NCBI GenBank assembly: GCA_016705955.1
Contig: JADJKO010000006.1
Span: 186,001-250,000, forward strand
Origin: Flavobacteriales bacterium
Lineage (GTDB): Bacteria; Bacteroidota; Bacteroidia; Flavobacteriales_F; PHOS-HE28
DNA: 64,000 bases
Direction of reading: 5' to 3'
Shown: in pieces, positions 8,443-17,929 of the stretch
Position numbering within the stretch: the stretch's first letter is position 1
Layout: every line of letters starts with the position of its first letter
The notes under the pieces: generated by a model
Databases searched by the model: none
Told to the model about the DNA's origin: nothing
What the model saw: only the letters and a program-made list of their open reading frames with translations
Translations under genes and position numbers: made by a program

Positions 8443-9462
8443 TCACTTTCCTTCCTCCAAAGCCTCTATCCGCTCCACGAGCTTCTCCAGGTTCCTGAAG
8501 TGGATGTAGCTCTTGCGGTACTTGCTCGCCTCCCACGCCGGTGAACCCATGTACGCCTCGCCCGCCTTGGTGTTCTTGCTGATCCCGCTCTGCGCCGCGA
8601 TGATGGTACCGTCGGCGATCTTCAAATGGCCGATGATGCCGACCTGTCCGCTGAACATGCAGTTCTTCCCGATCTTGGTGCTGCCCGCCACCACACCACC
8701 CGCCGCGTAGTAGGTGTTCTCGCCCACTTCCACGTTGTGCGCGATGTGGATGAGGTTGTCGAATTTGACGCCCTTGCGAAGGATGGTGGAGCCGAGCGTA
8801 GCACGATCGATCGCGCAATTGGCTCCGATCTCCACCTCATCCTCCAGCACCACGTTGCCGATCTGCGGGATCTTGGCACTTGCGCCGTTCGGCGCACCGG
8901 TCGCGAATCGGAAACCATCGCTGCCGATCACCGTGCCGCTGTGGATGATGCACTTGGCCCCCACCACGCAATCCGAATAGATCGTCACGTTGGCGAATAC
9001 GGTCGTGTTGTCGCCGATCGTCACGTTGTCGCCCACGTAGCACTGCGGGTAGATCTTCACATTGTTGCCCAGCTTCACGTTCTCTCCGATGAAGGCAAGC
9101 GGGCCGATGTAGCAATTCTCGCCGTGCGTGGCGCCACTACTGATCACCGCTTGCGGCGAAACGCCCTTCTTGTCCAGCTTGATCGTGTTGTACATCTCCA
9201 GCACCTTCGCGAATGCGCCCTGTGCATCGGCCACGCGGACAAGCGTCGTCTTCACCGGCGCGGTGAGCGGAAAGTCCTTGCCGATGATCACCACACTTGC
9301 CGTAGTGCCATACACGTATTGCGCGTAAGCCGGATTGGCGAGGAAGGAGAGCGAGCCTTCCCCACCTTCTTCGATCCTGGAGAGTTTGTTGACCGTGGCG
9401 TTGGGGTCCCCTTCTACACTTCCTTGAAGGAGCTGGGCGATCTGTTCGGCGGTGAATTGCAT
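8443..9462 (-). CDS. lpxD: UDP-3-O-acylglucosamine N-acyltransferase
   Basis: It transfers a hydroxyacyl chain to UDP-3-O-acylglucosamine in the third step of lipid A synthesis. The N-terminal uridine-binding domain (residues 1-105) is followed by many hexapeptide repeats forming a left-handed beta-helix (for example IGENVKLGNNVKIYP). The catalytic histidine is H242 in LIHIAHNVEVGENT. The 339-residue length is normal. A TAACTTGG box on the minus strand (plus 9481-9488) lies 18 bases before the ATG. It stands alone here, without other lipid A genes. Confidence 0.95.
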   Translation of the reverse strand: MQFTAEQIAQLLQGSVEGDPNATVNKLSRIEEGGEGSLSFLANPAYAQYVYGTTASVVIIGKDFPLTAPVKTTLVRVADAQGAFAKVLEMYNTIKLDKKGVSPQAVISSGATHGENCYIGPLAFIGENVKLGNNVKIYPQCYVGDNVTIGDNTTVFANVTIYSDCVVGAKCIIHSGTVIGSDGFRFATGAPNGASAKIPQIGNVVLEDEVEIGANCAIDRATLGSTILRKGVKFDNLIHIAHNVEVGENTYYAAGGVVAGSTKIGKNCMFSGQVGIIGHLKIADGTIIAAQSGISKNTKAGEAYMGSPAWEASKYRKSYIHFRNLEKLVERIEALEEGK

Positions 9463-9503
9463 GGGCGTTCGCTGTGGTGCCCAAGTTACCTCGTAGTTAT
9501 ACT

Positions 9504-11915
9504 TCAGTACTTGACGAATCTGCTCGCAGTCCTCGTCCCGTCCGTTCGAACTATCCTGAGGCAGTACGTTCCTGGAGCAAGACCACTTCCGTCCATGATG
9601 AACTCGTTCCCTTTAGCAACTATCAAGCGGGAAACGCGGCCCGAATTGTCCACCAATTCAACAACATCACTACGACCTATTGGGGCCGACAAATGAACAG
9701 CAGCATGGTCGTGGAACGGAGAAGGAGAAATGATCACCCCGTCCAGAGGAGGCGACCATTCTTCGACCCCTACCATCATCTGGTTCTCATACCAGCACAA
9801 CAAGCCTCGAAACGGTGAGCAGGACAGGACATCCGGTATTCCATCCCCATTCAAGTCAGCTGTGTGGGAGGCGAACACGTAGGTGAGCAAGCCGTCAATG
9901 AGAATACCTTTAGACAGTTCCCCGTTACCATTGTTGAGGAAAAGCATTAGATCGGCGGCACAGCTTGAAGAACCGATCACATCCAACCATCCGTTACCAT
10001 CCATGTCCGCGAGGTGAAGGCCACGCGCGCAATTGAGTTGGGCGATCGGACCGCCGAAGGAGAACAGCCCACCATCATTCCTGAACCACACGATCGAATC
10101 CAGCTCGCTGCTGGCGGCCACGATATCCAGGTCACCATCATTGTCCATGTCGCCTGGAGCGATACTATATGGGAAATACCAATCGGTAACGAGCAGTTGT
10201 GCGGGTCCGAATACGCCGACTCCCATATTGTGATGAACCCTGATCGTATTGTCCGCGTATCCCGAAACGATCAGGTCGATCGATCCATCGCCATCGATGT
10301 CACCGGGTTCGGCATAAAGCCCATATCCTGCGTTGGTCTCCAAGAGTTGGACTGGTCCGAATGTTCCATTATCACCCGTGTTCATCAACACCCCTACAGT
10401 GCCCTCCCATGTAATGAACGCAATGTCCGGGATGGCATCTCCGGTGAAGTCTGCCACGCGGACATACCGCACGCCGTCAGCGGCTTCAGCAAGCACTTGC
10501 GCAGGCCCGAATTCACCGAGGCCCATGTTGAAGTAGGCGATGATCCGATTCTGTCCGTAAGTCCCCGCAACGAGATCGGGAAGCCCGTCGCCATTCAGGT
10601 CCGCCGCTCTTGCTGTGCAGAGCCCGAATTCATGTACCTCCACCGCTATCTGGTCGGAGAATGATCCAGTTCCATCGTTGCGATACCAACATAGCCTGCC
10701 ATCCACAGGTGTGGCTGCGAACACATCCTGATCGCCATCCAGATCAAGGTCGGCCGTTTGGATGTCCTCGGCGCCAGTTGCCGTTTCGTTCAATTCGTGC
10801 GGCACGGAAAAGCTGCCGTCATCATAACCAGCGTACCAAGCGATCCTGTTGCTCCACGGAATGGACAGCAGGTCCAAGGTGCCATTCTGATCAATATCCC
10901 CTACATCGATCCCATAGGCAATGAAAGCAAAGGGGTCGATCAGGCTTGATTGGAAGGACCCAAGCCCATCATTAAGAAATGAACGCAGCGAACCATCATT
11001 CGAGAAACTGACAACAAGGTCCATGGATCCATTCCCATCAAGATCAGCCGAGCGGATACATCGCGCACCGCCTCCGACGTGAAGAACCTCTCTGGTGCCA
11101 AAATCGGCTTGACCGCCGTTCCTATATTGGATCAGCTTGTCTTCGTCCCAGCCGGCCACGATCACATCAAGGTCGCCATCCCCGTCAACATCAGTGGCCT
11201 CCACGTAGCGTCCACCTCCGAGCGATAGATCGAGTTCCACGATCGGACCGAAAAGGCCCGTACCATCATTCAATACAAAGTAGGCTCCTGGTGAATCGAA
11301 TGGACGAGCAATAATGAGGTCAATATCCCCATCGCCGTCCAGATCCGCACCCTTCAAGGCCTCTCCGCTGGAGTAGGAGATCACGATCGAGCCCCCGAAG
11401 TTGCCGTCGCCGTCGTTCGGGAACCAGACCGGTCCGCTTGCCACCAATGAACCAACCACGATATCAAGGTCCCCGTCATCATCGAGGTCGAGAAGTTGAA
11501 CATCACCATTCGTGTTCCAGTCCACAGTTGTAGGGGCAGCAAACCCTCCAAGACCATCGTTCCGGATAGTGCAAAGCCCCAGCCCGCCAGCAATGCTGAC
11601 AATATCACTATCGCCATCCGAATCGATGTCCCCGACTGCGAGCGCCCGGGTGTTGTATGGCGCCGTAGCGATCAACTGATAGTCGCCGAAACCACCAAAC
11701 CCATCGTTCTTGTACCAAACGATCTTCGCGTAGTCGTAGGTAATGAACGTAATATCCAAATCCCCATCCCCGTCAAGGTCAGCGAGGGTCGGGTCGATCG
11801 CACGATGGATCTCCGTATCAAAAATGACACGGCGTTCTCCAACCTGCGCGTGTACATCACCGATGTTCACCACCACGATCAAGGAAAGAAGAATGTGACC
11901 GCACACATGTCGCAT
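9504..11915 (-). CDS. FG-GAP/VCBS repeat protein with type IX secretion sorting domain
   Basis: An 803-residue exported protein. A signal peptide (MRHVCGHILLSLIVVV) is followed by roughly a dozen FG-GAP/VCBS repeats to about residue 715, each with a calcium-loop motif such as DLDGDGDLD and a WYRNDG-like blade. The last 80 residues look like a type A type IX secretion C-terminal domain (VIISPSPFHDHAAVHL, then SGLAPGTYCLRIV). It is probably a surface adhesin or propeller protein. TACTTTCG on the minus strand (plus 11921-11928) sits five bases before the ATG. Confidence 0.85.
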   Translation of the reverse strand: MRHVCGHILLSLIVVVNIGDVHAQVGERRVIFDTEIHRAIDPTLADLDGDGDLDITFITYDYAKIVWYKNDGFGGFGDYQLIATAPYNTRALAVGDIDSDGDSDIVSIAGGLGLCTIRNDGLGGFAAPTTVDWNTNGDVQLLDLDDDGDLDIVVGSLVASGPVWFPNDGDGNFGGSIVISYSSGEALKGADLDGDGDIDLIIARPFDSPGAYFVLNDGTGLFGPIVELDLSLGGGRYVEATDVDGDGDLDVIVAGWDEDKLIQYRNGGQADFGTREVLHVGGGARCIRSADLDGNGSMDLVVSFSNDGSLRSFLNDGLGSFQSSLIDPFAFIAYGIDVGDIDQNGTLDLLSIPWSNRIAWYAGYDDGSFSVPHELNETATGAEDIQTADLDLDGDQDVFAATPVDGRLCWYRNDGTGSFSDQIAVEVHEFGLCTARAADLNGDGLPDLVAGTYGQNRIIAYFNMGLGEFGPAQVLAEAADGVRYVRVADFTGDAIPDIAFITWEGTVGVLMNTGDNGTFGPVQLLETNAGYGLYAEPGDIDGDGSIDLIVSGYADNTIRVHHNMGVGVFGPAQLLVTDWYFPYSIAPGDMDNDGDLDIVAASSELDSIVWFRNDGGLFSFGGPIAQLNCARGLHLADMDGNGWLDVIGSSSCAADLMLFLNNGNGELSKGILIDGLLTYVFASHTADLNGDGIPDVLSCSPFRGLLCWYENQMMVGVEEWSPPLDGVIISPSPFHDHAAVHLSAPIGRSDVVELVDNSGRVSRLIVAKGNEFIMDGSGLAPGTYCLRIVRTDGTRTASRFVKY

Positions 11916-12191
11916 AATGACGAAAGTAGCCGGATGGACTGTACCTATTGAGCAATGATCCCCGAAGAATATACAGCCCCGGCTTGCTCAACGTTGGCAC
12001 GAACCGAACTGTTCTAGCGAGATGCCATGGACGAAGTGCATTGAACAGTGGTTGATCACCTGACAGTCCAATATTGTTTTCCATGCGGAACGTAACCGAT
12101 CCCAACTCTCGATCGTATCCTGCACGTCTGCTGGTCAAAATGGCCGACCAGATCATCCGATCGATCATCCTCCTCTCATACCCCCATCAGA

Positions 12192-12635
12192 ATGAACTTT
12201 CTACTCCAAGCCTGGGTACCCACATTACTGATCTCCGCAACCTTGTTCAACCCTGGCTCTGCGAACGCGCAACCCACCATTGACCAAGAGCTGTCCGTGG
12301 GTTCCGATCACTCACAAGTCCTCAGCAATCCAGCGGTGGATGAGAAGCACGCCGAACGCATCTTCTACATCAATGGTGGCAACCTCACGGTTTTCCCAAG
12401 CCCCGCGAATGAACAACTGACCGTACACTACATCCCTACAAAGAGTGGCGTACTCACCCTCCAACTCATGAGCGCTCAAGGGCAGGTCGTAGCCCCGATT
12501 GTACACGCCGCAGTGGAGGAAGGAGGCGAGCGCAAATTCTATTTCGACGTGACCAACCTCACCAATGGCACCTACATCGTGCGCGCGGAACAGAATTCCG
12601 CGATCCTGATCCGCCGTGCAACAGTCCTGCATTGA
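12192..12635 (+). CDS. very short type IX secretion sorting-domain protein
   Basis: A 147-residue exported protein: signal peptide (MNFLLQAWVPTLLISATL, cut near ANAQ), about 40 residues without a recognised fold, then a C-terminal domain from about residue 64 (NLTVFPSPANEQLTVHYIP ... NLTNGTYIVRA). This matches the type A secretion signal that normally sits behind a large cargo. Either the cargo is minimal or the gene lost its passenger. It is divergent from the FG-GAP gene across 276 bases of otherwise featureless DNA. Confidence 0.75.
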   Translation: MNFLLQAWVPTLLISATLFNPGSANAQPTIDQELSVGSDHSQVLSNPAVDEKHAERIFYINGGNLTVFPSPANEQLTVHYIPTKSGVLTLQLMSAQGQVVAPIVHAAVEEGGERKFYFDVTNLTNGTYIVRAEQNSAILIRRATVLH

Positions 12636-12654
12636 TCCTTCTTCACTTTGAAGG

Positions 12655-12681
12655 GAACGGCTCCATCATGGAGCCGTTCTT
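12655..12681. terminator. hairpin between the sorting-domain gene and uvrC
   Basis: Perfect 10-bp stem GAACGGCTCC (12655-12664) / GGAGCCGTTC (12670-12679) with the five-base loop ATCAT. Only a weak T run follows. It starts 20 bases after the stop at 12635, consistent with termination of that gene before uvrC. Confidence 0.65.
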
Positions 12682-12716
12682 CGCTCGGTATAGTGCGATG
12701 GCGAACTTTGACCGCC

Positions 12717-14519
12717 ATGGCCGACCTCGACGTTCGTGAGAAAGTGAAACTGTTGCCGCACCAACCCGGTGTGTACCAGTTCTCCGACGTCGCCGGGAAC
12801 ATCATCTATATCGGCAAGGCCAAGGACCTGCGGAACCGGGTCGGCAGCTACTTCAACAAGCAGAAGTACGAGTCCGGCAAGACCGCCAAGCTGGTGGCCA
12901 ACATCACCGATGTGCGCGTGATCGTGGTGGAGACGGAGTTCGATGCACTCCTGCTGGAGAACTCCCTGATCAAGCAGCATCAGCCGCGCTACAACGTGAT
13001 GCTCAAGGACGACAAGAGCTATCCGTGGATCCGCATACGCAACGAGCGCTTCCCCCGGGTGGAAGGAATGCGCAATCCCGAGGACGATGGCGCGGAGTAT
13101 TACGGCCCGTATGCGAGCAGCAGGGTGATGCACACGGTGGTGGAATTGGTGAACAGCATGTACAAGTTGCGTTCGTGCAATTATGAGCTGAGTGTGAAGA
13201 ACGTGGAGCGCGGCAAGTACAAGCGCTGTCTGGAGTTCCACATGGGCAACTGCAAAGGGCCATGCGAAGGGCTACAGCCACAGGAGGAGTACGATGCGAG
13301 CATCACGGAGATCAGGCAGATCGTGCGCGGCCGAACACGTGGCGTGTCCAAGTTGTTGAAGGAGCAGATGCAACTCCATGCGGACGCAACGGAGTTCGAG
13401 AAGGCGGAGGTCGTCCGCCAGCGGATCGAACAACTGGAACGTTTCCAAACGCGCAACACCATTGTCCACGCGGACATCGGTGATGTGGACGTGTTCGCAT
13501 TGGCCAGCGATGCGGGCGGCACCAGCGTGAACTACCTCCGCGTGATCGACGGGGCGGTGGTACACGGCATCACCGTGGAACTGAAACCGAAGTTGGAGGA
13601 AACACAGGAGGACCTGCTCCAACTCGCCATCGCAGAGCTGCGTGAGCGCTTCAAGAGCAATGCGCCGGAGGCCATCGTGCCGTTCGATCCCGGTATTGAA
13701 GTGCCCGATGTTTCATTCACCGTACCTCAACGCGGCGACAAGAAAGCCCTGCTCGACCTGAGCGAACGCAACGCACGCTACTTCTTGCTCGACAAGCGCA
13801 AGCAAGAGAAGCTGGTGGATCCTGAAGCGGCGACGAACCGCATCCTCGAACAACTCAAGCAGGATCTGCGACTGAACGAATTGCCGCGCCACATCGAGTG
13901 CTTCGACAACAGCAACACGCAAGGCACGGATCCCGTGAGCGCTTGCGTTGTCTTCAAGGATGCCAAGCCGAGCAAGAAGGACTACCGCCACTTCAACATC
14001 CGCACGGTGGTGGGGCCGGATGATTTCGCGAGCATGGAGGAAGCGGTGGAGCGTCGCTATGCACGCTTGGTCACCGAAGGCGAACCGCTGCCGCAACTGG
14101 TAGTGATCGATGGCGGAAAGGGACAGTTGCACGCGGCCATGAATGTGTTCGATCGGCTCGGCCTACGAGGAAAGATCGCTCTGGTCGGCATCGCGAAGCG
14201 TCTGGAGGAACTCTACTTCCCGGAGGATCCCGTCCCACTTCATATCGACAAGCGGAGCAGCAGCTTGAAGGTGATCCAACACTTGCGCAACGAGGCACAT
14301 CGCTTCGGCATCACGCACCACCGGGGCAAGCGCAGCAAGCGGATCGTGCGCACCGGCCTCGAAGCCATCGAAGGGATCGGGCCGCACACTGCGCAGAAGT
14401 TGCTCGCGCGCTTCGGGTCGATCAAAGGGATCCGCGAGGCCATGCCCGAGGATGTGATCGCGGAGATCGGCGCGAAGAAGGCGGAGGTGGTGTTGAAGGC
14501 GTTGGTGACGGCAATTTGA
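12717..14519 (+). CDS. uvrC: excinuclease ABC subunit C
   Basis: UvrC makes both incisions around lesions during nucleotide excision repair. In order: GIY-YIG nuclease (PGVYQFSDVAGNIIYIGKA, near residues 14-35), UvrB-binding UVR motif (EFEKAEVVRQRIEQL), RNase H-like second nuclease (IECFDNSNTQGTDPV, VVIDGGKGQL), and C-terminal helix-hairpin-helix (GLEAIEGIGPHTAQKLLARF). The ATG at 12717 is chosen because an upstream TTG lies inside the preceding hairpin. A GAACTTTG box (12703-12710) is six bases before the ATG. About 600 residues, family-typical. Confidence 0.96.
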   Translation: MADLDVREKVKLLPHQPGVYQFSDVAGNIIYIGKAKDLRNRVGSYFNKQKYESGKTAKLVANITDVRVIVVETEFDALLLENSLIKQHQPRYNVMLKDDKSYPWIRIRNERFPRVEGMRNPEDDGAEYYGPYASSRVMHTVVELVNSMYKLRSCNYELSVKNVERGKYKRCLEFHMGNCKGPCEGLQPQEEYDASITEIRQIVRGRTRGVSKLLKEQMQLHADATEFEKAEVVRQRIEQLERFQTRNTIVHADIGDVDVFALASDAGGTSVNYLRVIDGAVVHGITVELKPKLEETQEDLLQLAIAELRERFKSNAPEAIVPFDPGIEVPDVSFTVPQRGDKKALLDLSERNARYFLLDKRKQEKLVDPEAATNRILEQLKQDLRLNELPRHIECFDNSNTQGTDPVSACVVFKDAKPSKKDYRHFNIRTVVGPDDFASMEEAVERRYARLVTEGEPLPQLVVIDGGKGQLHAAMNVFDRLGLRGKIALVGIAKRLEELYFPEDPVPLHIDKRSSSLKVIQHLRNEAHRFGITHHRGKRSKRIVRTGLEAIEGIGPHTAQKLLARFGSIKGIREAMPEDVIAEIGAKKAEVVLKALVTAI

Positions 14520-15526
14520 TCCGGACCGAAGTGATCGCCGTCCTCCTTCCGTTCCACAACGCAGCATCCACGATCGATGCCGCTATCACGAGCATCACAG
14601 AGCAGACCTATCGCGAATGGCGGTTGTTGTTGATCGACAATGGTTCGGCCGATGAAAGTCGTGCGATCGCGAAGCGGTGGTCTGCGAAGGATCCGCGGAT
14701 CGATGTACTGGAAGAGCCCACCGTCGGCATCGCGCACGCTTTGAATACGGGACTACGGCACGCGACTTCCCCGCTGATCGCACGCATGGATGCCGACGAC
14801 ATCGCGCACCCGGAACGCTTCGCGCATCAAGTCGCGTACATGAATGCGCACCCGGAGATCGGCGTGCTCGGCACACGCGCACGCTTCGAGACAACCGTGG
14901 AGAAGAGCAACGGCATGCGCTGGTTCGTGGACTGGCAGAATGCGATCCTTACACCGCAGGAGCACTACATGAAGCGCTTCGTGGATGCGCCACTCGCGCA
15001 TCCCACGGCAATGTTCCGTCGCGAGTTGGTCATGCGCTTCGGCGGGTATTCAACCGACCCGCTCCCCGAGGACCACGAACTCTGGTTGCGCTGGATGCAC
15101 AGCGGCGTGCGCTTCGCGAAACTGCCGGAGGTATTGCTCACGTGGAGCGATCATGCGCAGCGTCTGAGCCGCACGCACGCCAACTACAGCGTCGATGCCT
15201 TCTTCACCACGAAAGCGAAATGGATCGCTGCTTGGTATACGCGCAAGTTCTCCGATCCGCGACCGGTGATCATCGCAGGTACGAGCAACCTTTGCCGGGA
15301 CCGGGCGGCGAAGTTGGAAGCGTGTGGCATGCGGATCCATGCGTTCACGGATGTGCGCCGTCGCGATGTGCCGGGCTACGCATTCATCCCGCACGATGAA
15401 CTTCCCGGTCTTGGTGAAGCACTCGTGATCTCCTTCATCAGTCAGCGCGGTACGGGTGATCGCATCGCATCGTACCTCGCATCGCGTGGCTTGATCGAGG
15501 GCGAGGACTTCATCCTTGCAGCCTGA
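14516..15526 (+). CDS. family 2 glycosyltransferase
   Basis: A GT-A fold glycosyltransferase. The N-terminal nucleotide-sugar region is VIAVLLPFHNAASTIDAAI, the acidic metal motif is ARMDADDIAHPERF, and the acceptor region is PLPEDHELWLRW. The frame opens with TTG at 14516 overlapping the uvrC stop; GTG at 14531 is an alternative, and there is no early ATG. The final third (from about residue 240) differs from the GT2 core (VIIAGTSNLCRDRAAKLEACG) and may be a small nucleotide- or acceptor-binding appendage. Donor and acceptor are unknown. Confidence 0.88.
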   Translation: MIRTEVIAVLLPFHNAASTIDAAITSITEQTYREWRLLLIDNGSADESRAIAKRWSAKDPRIDVLEEPTVGIAHALNTGLRHATSPLIARMDADDIAHPERFAHQVAYMNAHPEIGVLGTRARFETTVEKSNGMRWFVDWQNAILTPQEHYMKRFVDAPLAHPTAMFRRELVMRFGGYSTDPLPEDHELWLRWMHSGVRFAKLPEVLLTWSDHAQRLSRTHANYSVDAFFTTKAKWIAAWYTRKFSDPRPVIIAGTSNLCRDRAAKLEACGMRIHAFTDVRRRDVPGYAFIPHDELPGLGEALVISFISQRGTGDRIASYLASRGLIEGEDFILAA

Positions 15527-15548
15527 ACAAGCACTTACCTTTCGTGGA

Positions 15549-16943
15549 ATGGAGAAGACGACCGTTGCCCCTGATCAAGCGCTCGATCACGCACATGGTC
15601 TTCGGACCTATTTCGACACCGGGGCGACCCGGTCATACGCTGCGCGCCGCAATGCACTGAAAGTACTTCGGTCCGCCGTCCGCAAGTATGAGGAGGACTT
15701 GATCACGGCCATGCACACCGATATGCGCAAGCCGCGCTTCGAGGCGTACCTCGGTGATATCGGCTTGGTGTACGCGGAGATCGATCACGCGCTGAAGCAC
15801 TTGAAGGAGTGGATGAGGCCACGCGCGGTGCCCACCCCGCTGGCGATCCAATTGGCCGAGAGCAAGGTGTACCACGAACCACTAGGTGTGGTGCTGATCA
15901 TCGCGCCGTGGAACTATCCGGTGTTGCTGTTGCTCGGACCATTGGTAGGCGCTATCGCGGCCGGCAATTGTGCGGTGCTGAAACCGAGTGAGGACGCACC
16001 TGCCACTGCGGCCGTGGTAGAGCGCTTGATGAAGGAGGCGATCCCGGCTTGGGTCGAGGTGGTGCAAGGCCCGGGAGTGGAGGCGGTCCCCCAACTCATG
16101 CGCGCGTTCCGTTTCGACCACGTCTTCTTCACCGGTAGTGCGCGCGTGGGACGTGCGGTGTTGGAACTGGCCGCGAGGGATCTGGTGCCGACCACCTTGG
16201 AACTGGGGGGCAAGAGTCCCGCGATCGTGGATCGAACCGCTGATGTGAAGCGCGCGACTCAACGCATCGCCTGGAGCAAATTCTTCAACGCGGGGCAGAC
16301 CTGCATCGCCACGGACCACGCGCTGGTGCATGCCGAGGTGATGGAAGAATTCATCGATGCCCTCAAACTCCACATCCGCCGTTTCTATGGCGATGACCCA
16401 CAACGGAGCGCGGACTACGCGCGGCTCATCAACCGTCGTCGGTTCGATGCCGTGTCGGCCTATCTATCGCAGGGCGATGTCGTGATCGGCGGACCACACG
16501 ATGCTGCGGATCGCTATATCGCACCAACGGTGATGACCGGTGTTCCGTTGAGCAGCTCAGTGATGAGTGAGGAGATCTTCGGTCCGGTACTACCGGTGAT
16601 CCCATGGACGGAACGTGACGAGGCGCTGGCGATCATCCGCCGGAACCCACAGCCCTTGGCAGCGTACATCTTCAGCAATGATCGGAAGGCGCAGGACTAC
16701 TTCCTCGAGCGTGTCGCGTTCGGCGGAGGATGCATCAATCACTGCATGCTGCAATTCGGTTCGCGCGAAATGCCGTTCGGTGGAGTTGGGGCAAGTGGCA
16801 TGGGTCGCTACCACGGCGAACGCACCTTCCTCTTGTTCAGCAATGAGAAAGGGGTCGTCCACGCAAGTACGTTGATCGAACCGGGCGTGCAGTACCCGCC
16901 TTACACGAAGCTGAAAGCGAAGGTGCTTCGCCGGTTCCTCTGA
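15549..16943 (+). CDS. aldehyde dehydrogenase (class 3-like)
   Basis: It oxidises aldehydes to acids with NAD(P). The catalytic Glu is in LELGGKSPAIVD and the nucleophilic Cys in FFNAGQTCIATDHALV; the NAD site includes VFFTGSARVGRAV. The short length (464 residues) and the ending VQYPPYTKLKAKVLRRF resemble class 3 / fatty aldehyde dehydrogenases. ATG 15549 is preferred over an upstream TTG inside the preceding gene. A TACCTTTC box at 15536-15543 lies five bases before it. Its stop shares the palindrome TGATCA with the convergent small gene. Confidence 0.93.
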   Translation: MEKTTVAPDQALDHAHGLRTYFDTGATRSYAARRNALKVLRSAVRKYEEDLITAMHTDMRKPRFEAYLGDIGLVYAEIDHALKHLKEWMRPRAVPTPLAIQLAESKVYHEPLGVVLIIAPWNYPVLLLLGPLVGAIAAGNCAVLKPSEDAPATAAVVERLMKEAIPAWVEVVQGPGVEAVPQLMRAFRFDHVFFTGSARVGRAVLELAARDLVPTTLELGGKSPAIVDRTADVKRATQRIAWSKFFNAGQTCIATDHALVHAEVMEEFIDALKLHIRRFYGDDPQRSADYARLINRRRFDAVSAYLSQGDVVIGGPHDAADRYIAPTVMTGVPLSSSVMSEEIFGPVLPVIPWTERDEALAIIRRNPQPLAAYIFSNDRKAQDYFLERVAFGGGCINHCMLQFGSREMPFGGVGASGMGRYHGERTFLLFSNEKGVVHASTLIEPGVQYPPYTKLKAKVLRRFL

Positions 16944-17177
16944 TCACTCCAGCACACGTTCACCCCGCACCGGCTTCAGCGCACCGCGCACCACGGCAAG
17001 GTGTCGTTCCTCGCATTCCAGCACTACCGTGTAGCGCGCGGGCGGGTTGGGTTTGGACCATTTCCGGCCTTCGATCCCTTCGCGCGCGCAGAAGTCCTCC
17101 AAGTGTTCGAGGAAGTGCTCCGCTGTGGTCGGGGCATCCGGTCCGAAGAAATCCCAATGGAATCGTAGCAGGCTCAT
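16944..17177 (-). CDS. small conserved-looking hypothetical protein
   Basis: A 77-residue soluble protein starting MSLLRFHWDFFGPDAPTTAE and ending LKPVRGERVLE; no signal peptide or membrane segment. Similar short proteins with an RF/Y-W-DFFGP opening exist in Bacteroidota as far as I recall, without known function. It is convergent with the aldehyde dehydrogenase (stops abut at TGATCA) and divergent from the LysE-type gene 26 bases away. A 36-base N-terminal extension to 17213 is possible but less likely. Confidence 0.6.
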   Translation of the reverse strand: MSLLRFHWDFFGPDAPTTAEHFLEHLEDFCAREGIEGRKWSKPNPPARYTVVLECEERHLAVVRGALKPVRGERVLE

Positions 17178-17203
17178 CCCGTTCGCGCCGCTAATTTGCG
17201 CAC

Positions 17204-17929
17204 GTGGATGCATTGATCCTCTTTCTCATTGCTGCGGTGGCCAGTTTCGTGGGGTCGCTACAGGCCGGTATTGTCAATACTGCCGTGCTCGCGCACACCA
17301 TCAAGTTCGGACCGGATGCAGGTCGGCGCATGGCGATCGGGGGCGCGATCCCGGAACTGATCTACGCGGGGATCGCCTTCCAGTTCGCCACGCTCGTGTT
17401 GCATCATCTGGGCTTGGATCGTGCCGGGATCGGCGCATTGGTGGGCGCCATCCTCATAAGCATCGGGCTCTATTTCCTGTTCATCTTCAAACCGGTCTTC
17501 GCCACGAACGAGGAGAAGTTGAAAGCGGCCGGGATGCGTAAAGGCTTGCTCCTCGGGTTGGCGAATCCGCAACTGCTTCTGTTCTGGTGCGGGGTGAAAC
17601 TCTCCCTGTCGTCCGTCGGCGTGGAAGGTCACGGCATTCTTGAGCTGCTCGCCTTCGCATCCGGCGCATTCGTGGGTGCCATCATCCTGCTGTTCCAATT
17701 GGTGCGGCTTGGTCGGAAGGCGGTGGAACGCATGCACCCTAACACGCTACGGACCATGTTCCGGTTGGTCGGACTCGTACTCGTGATCAGCGGCGTCATT
17801 GGCATCATGCGAACCAGGAAACCACGCGACGCAGCGGCCCGAGACGCCAGCCAAGATGTGATCCCACCCGACCCAGCAGATCATGGAAGCTCACCGGCTC
17901 CGTACCTGCATGTTGCAATTGCTCACTGA
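17204..17929 (+). CDS. LysE/RhtB-type exporter
   Basis: An inner-membrane exporter with about six hydrophobic segments. It opens ALILFLIAAVASFVGSLQAG, has the family GxxxG-rich second half (GMRKGLLLGLANPQLLLFW), and ends its last helix at LVLVISGVIGIM. Start is GTG 17204. The last 38 residues are hydrophilic and lie antisense to the 3' end of the next gene, so they may be read-through after loss of an earlier stop. The exported substrate is unknown. Confidence 0.8.
   Translation: MDALILFLIAAVASFVGSLQAGIVNTAVLAHTIKFGPDAGRRMAIGGAIPELIYAGIAFQFATLVLHHLGLDRAGIGALVGAILISIGLYFLFIFKPVFATNEEKLKAAGMRKGLLLGLANPQLLLFWCGVKLSLSSVGVEGHGILELLAFASGAFVGAIILLFQLVRLGRKAVERMHPNTLRTMFRLVGLVLVISGVIGIMRTRKPRDAAARDASQDVIPPDPADHGSSPAPYLHVAIAH

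Noticed and set aside
8626..9696. 356-codon plus-strand open frame opposite lpxD
   Set aside because: Antisense to the hexapeptide-repeat region; its His/Asp/Val-rich sequence reflects the regular codons of lpxD.
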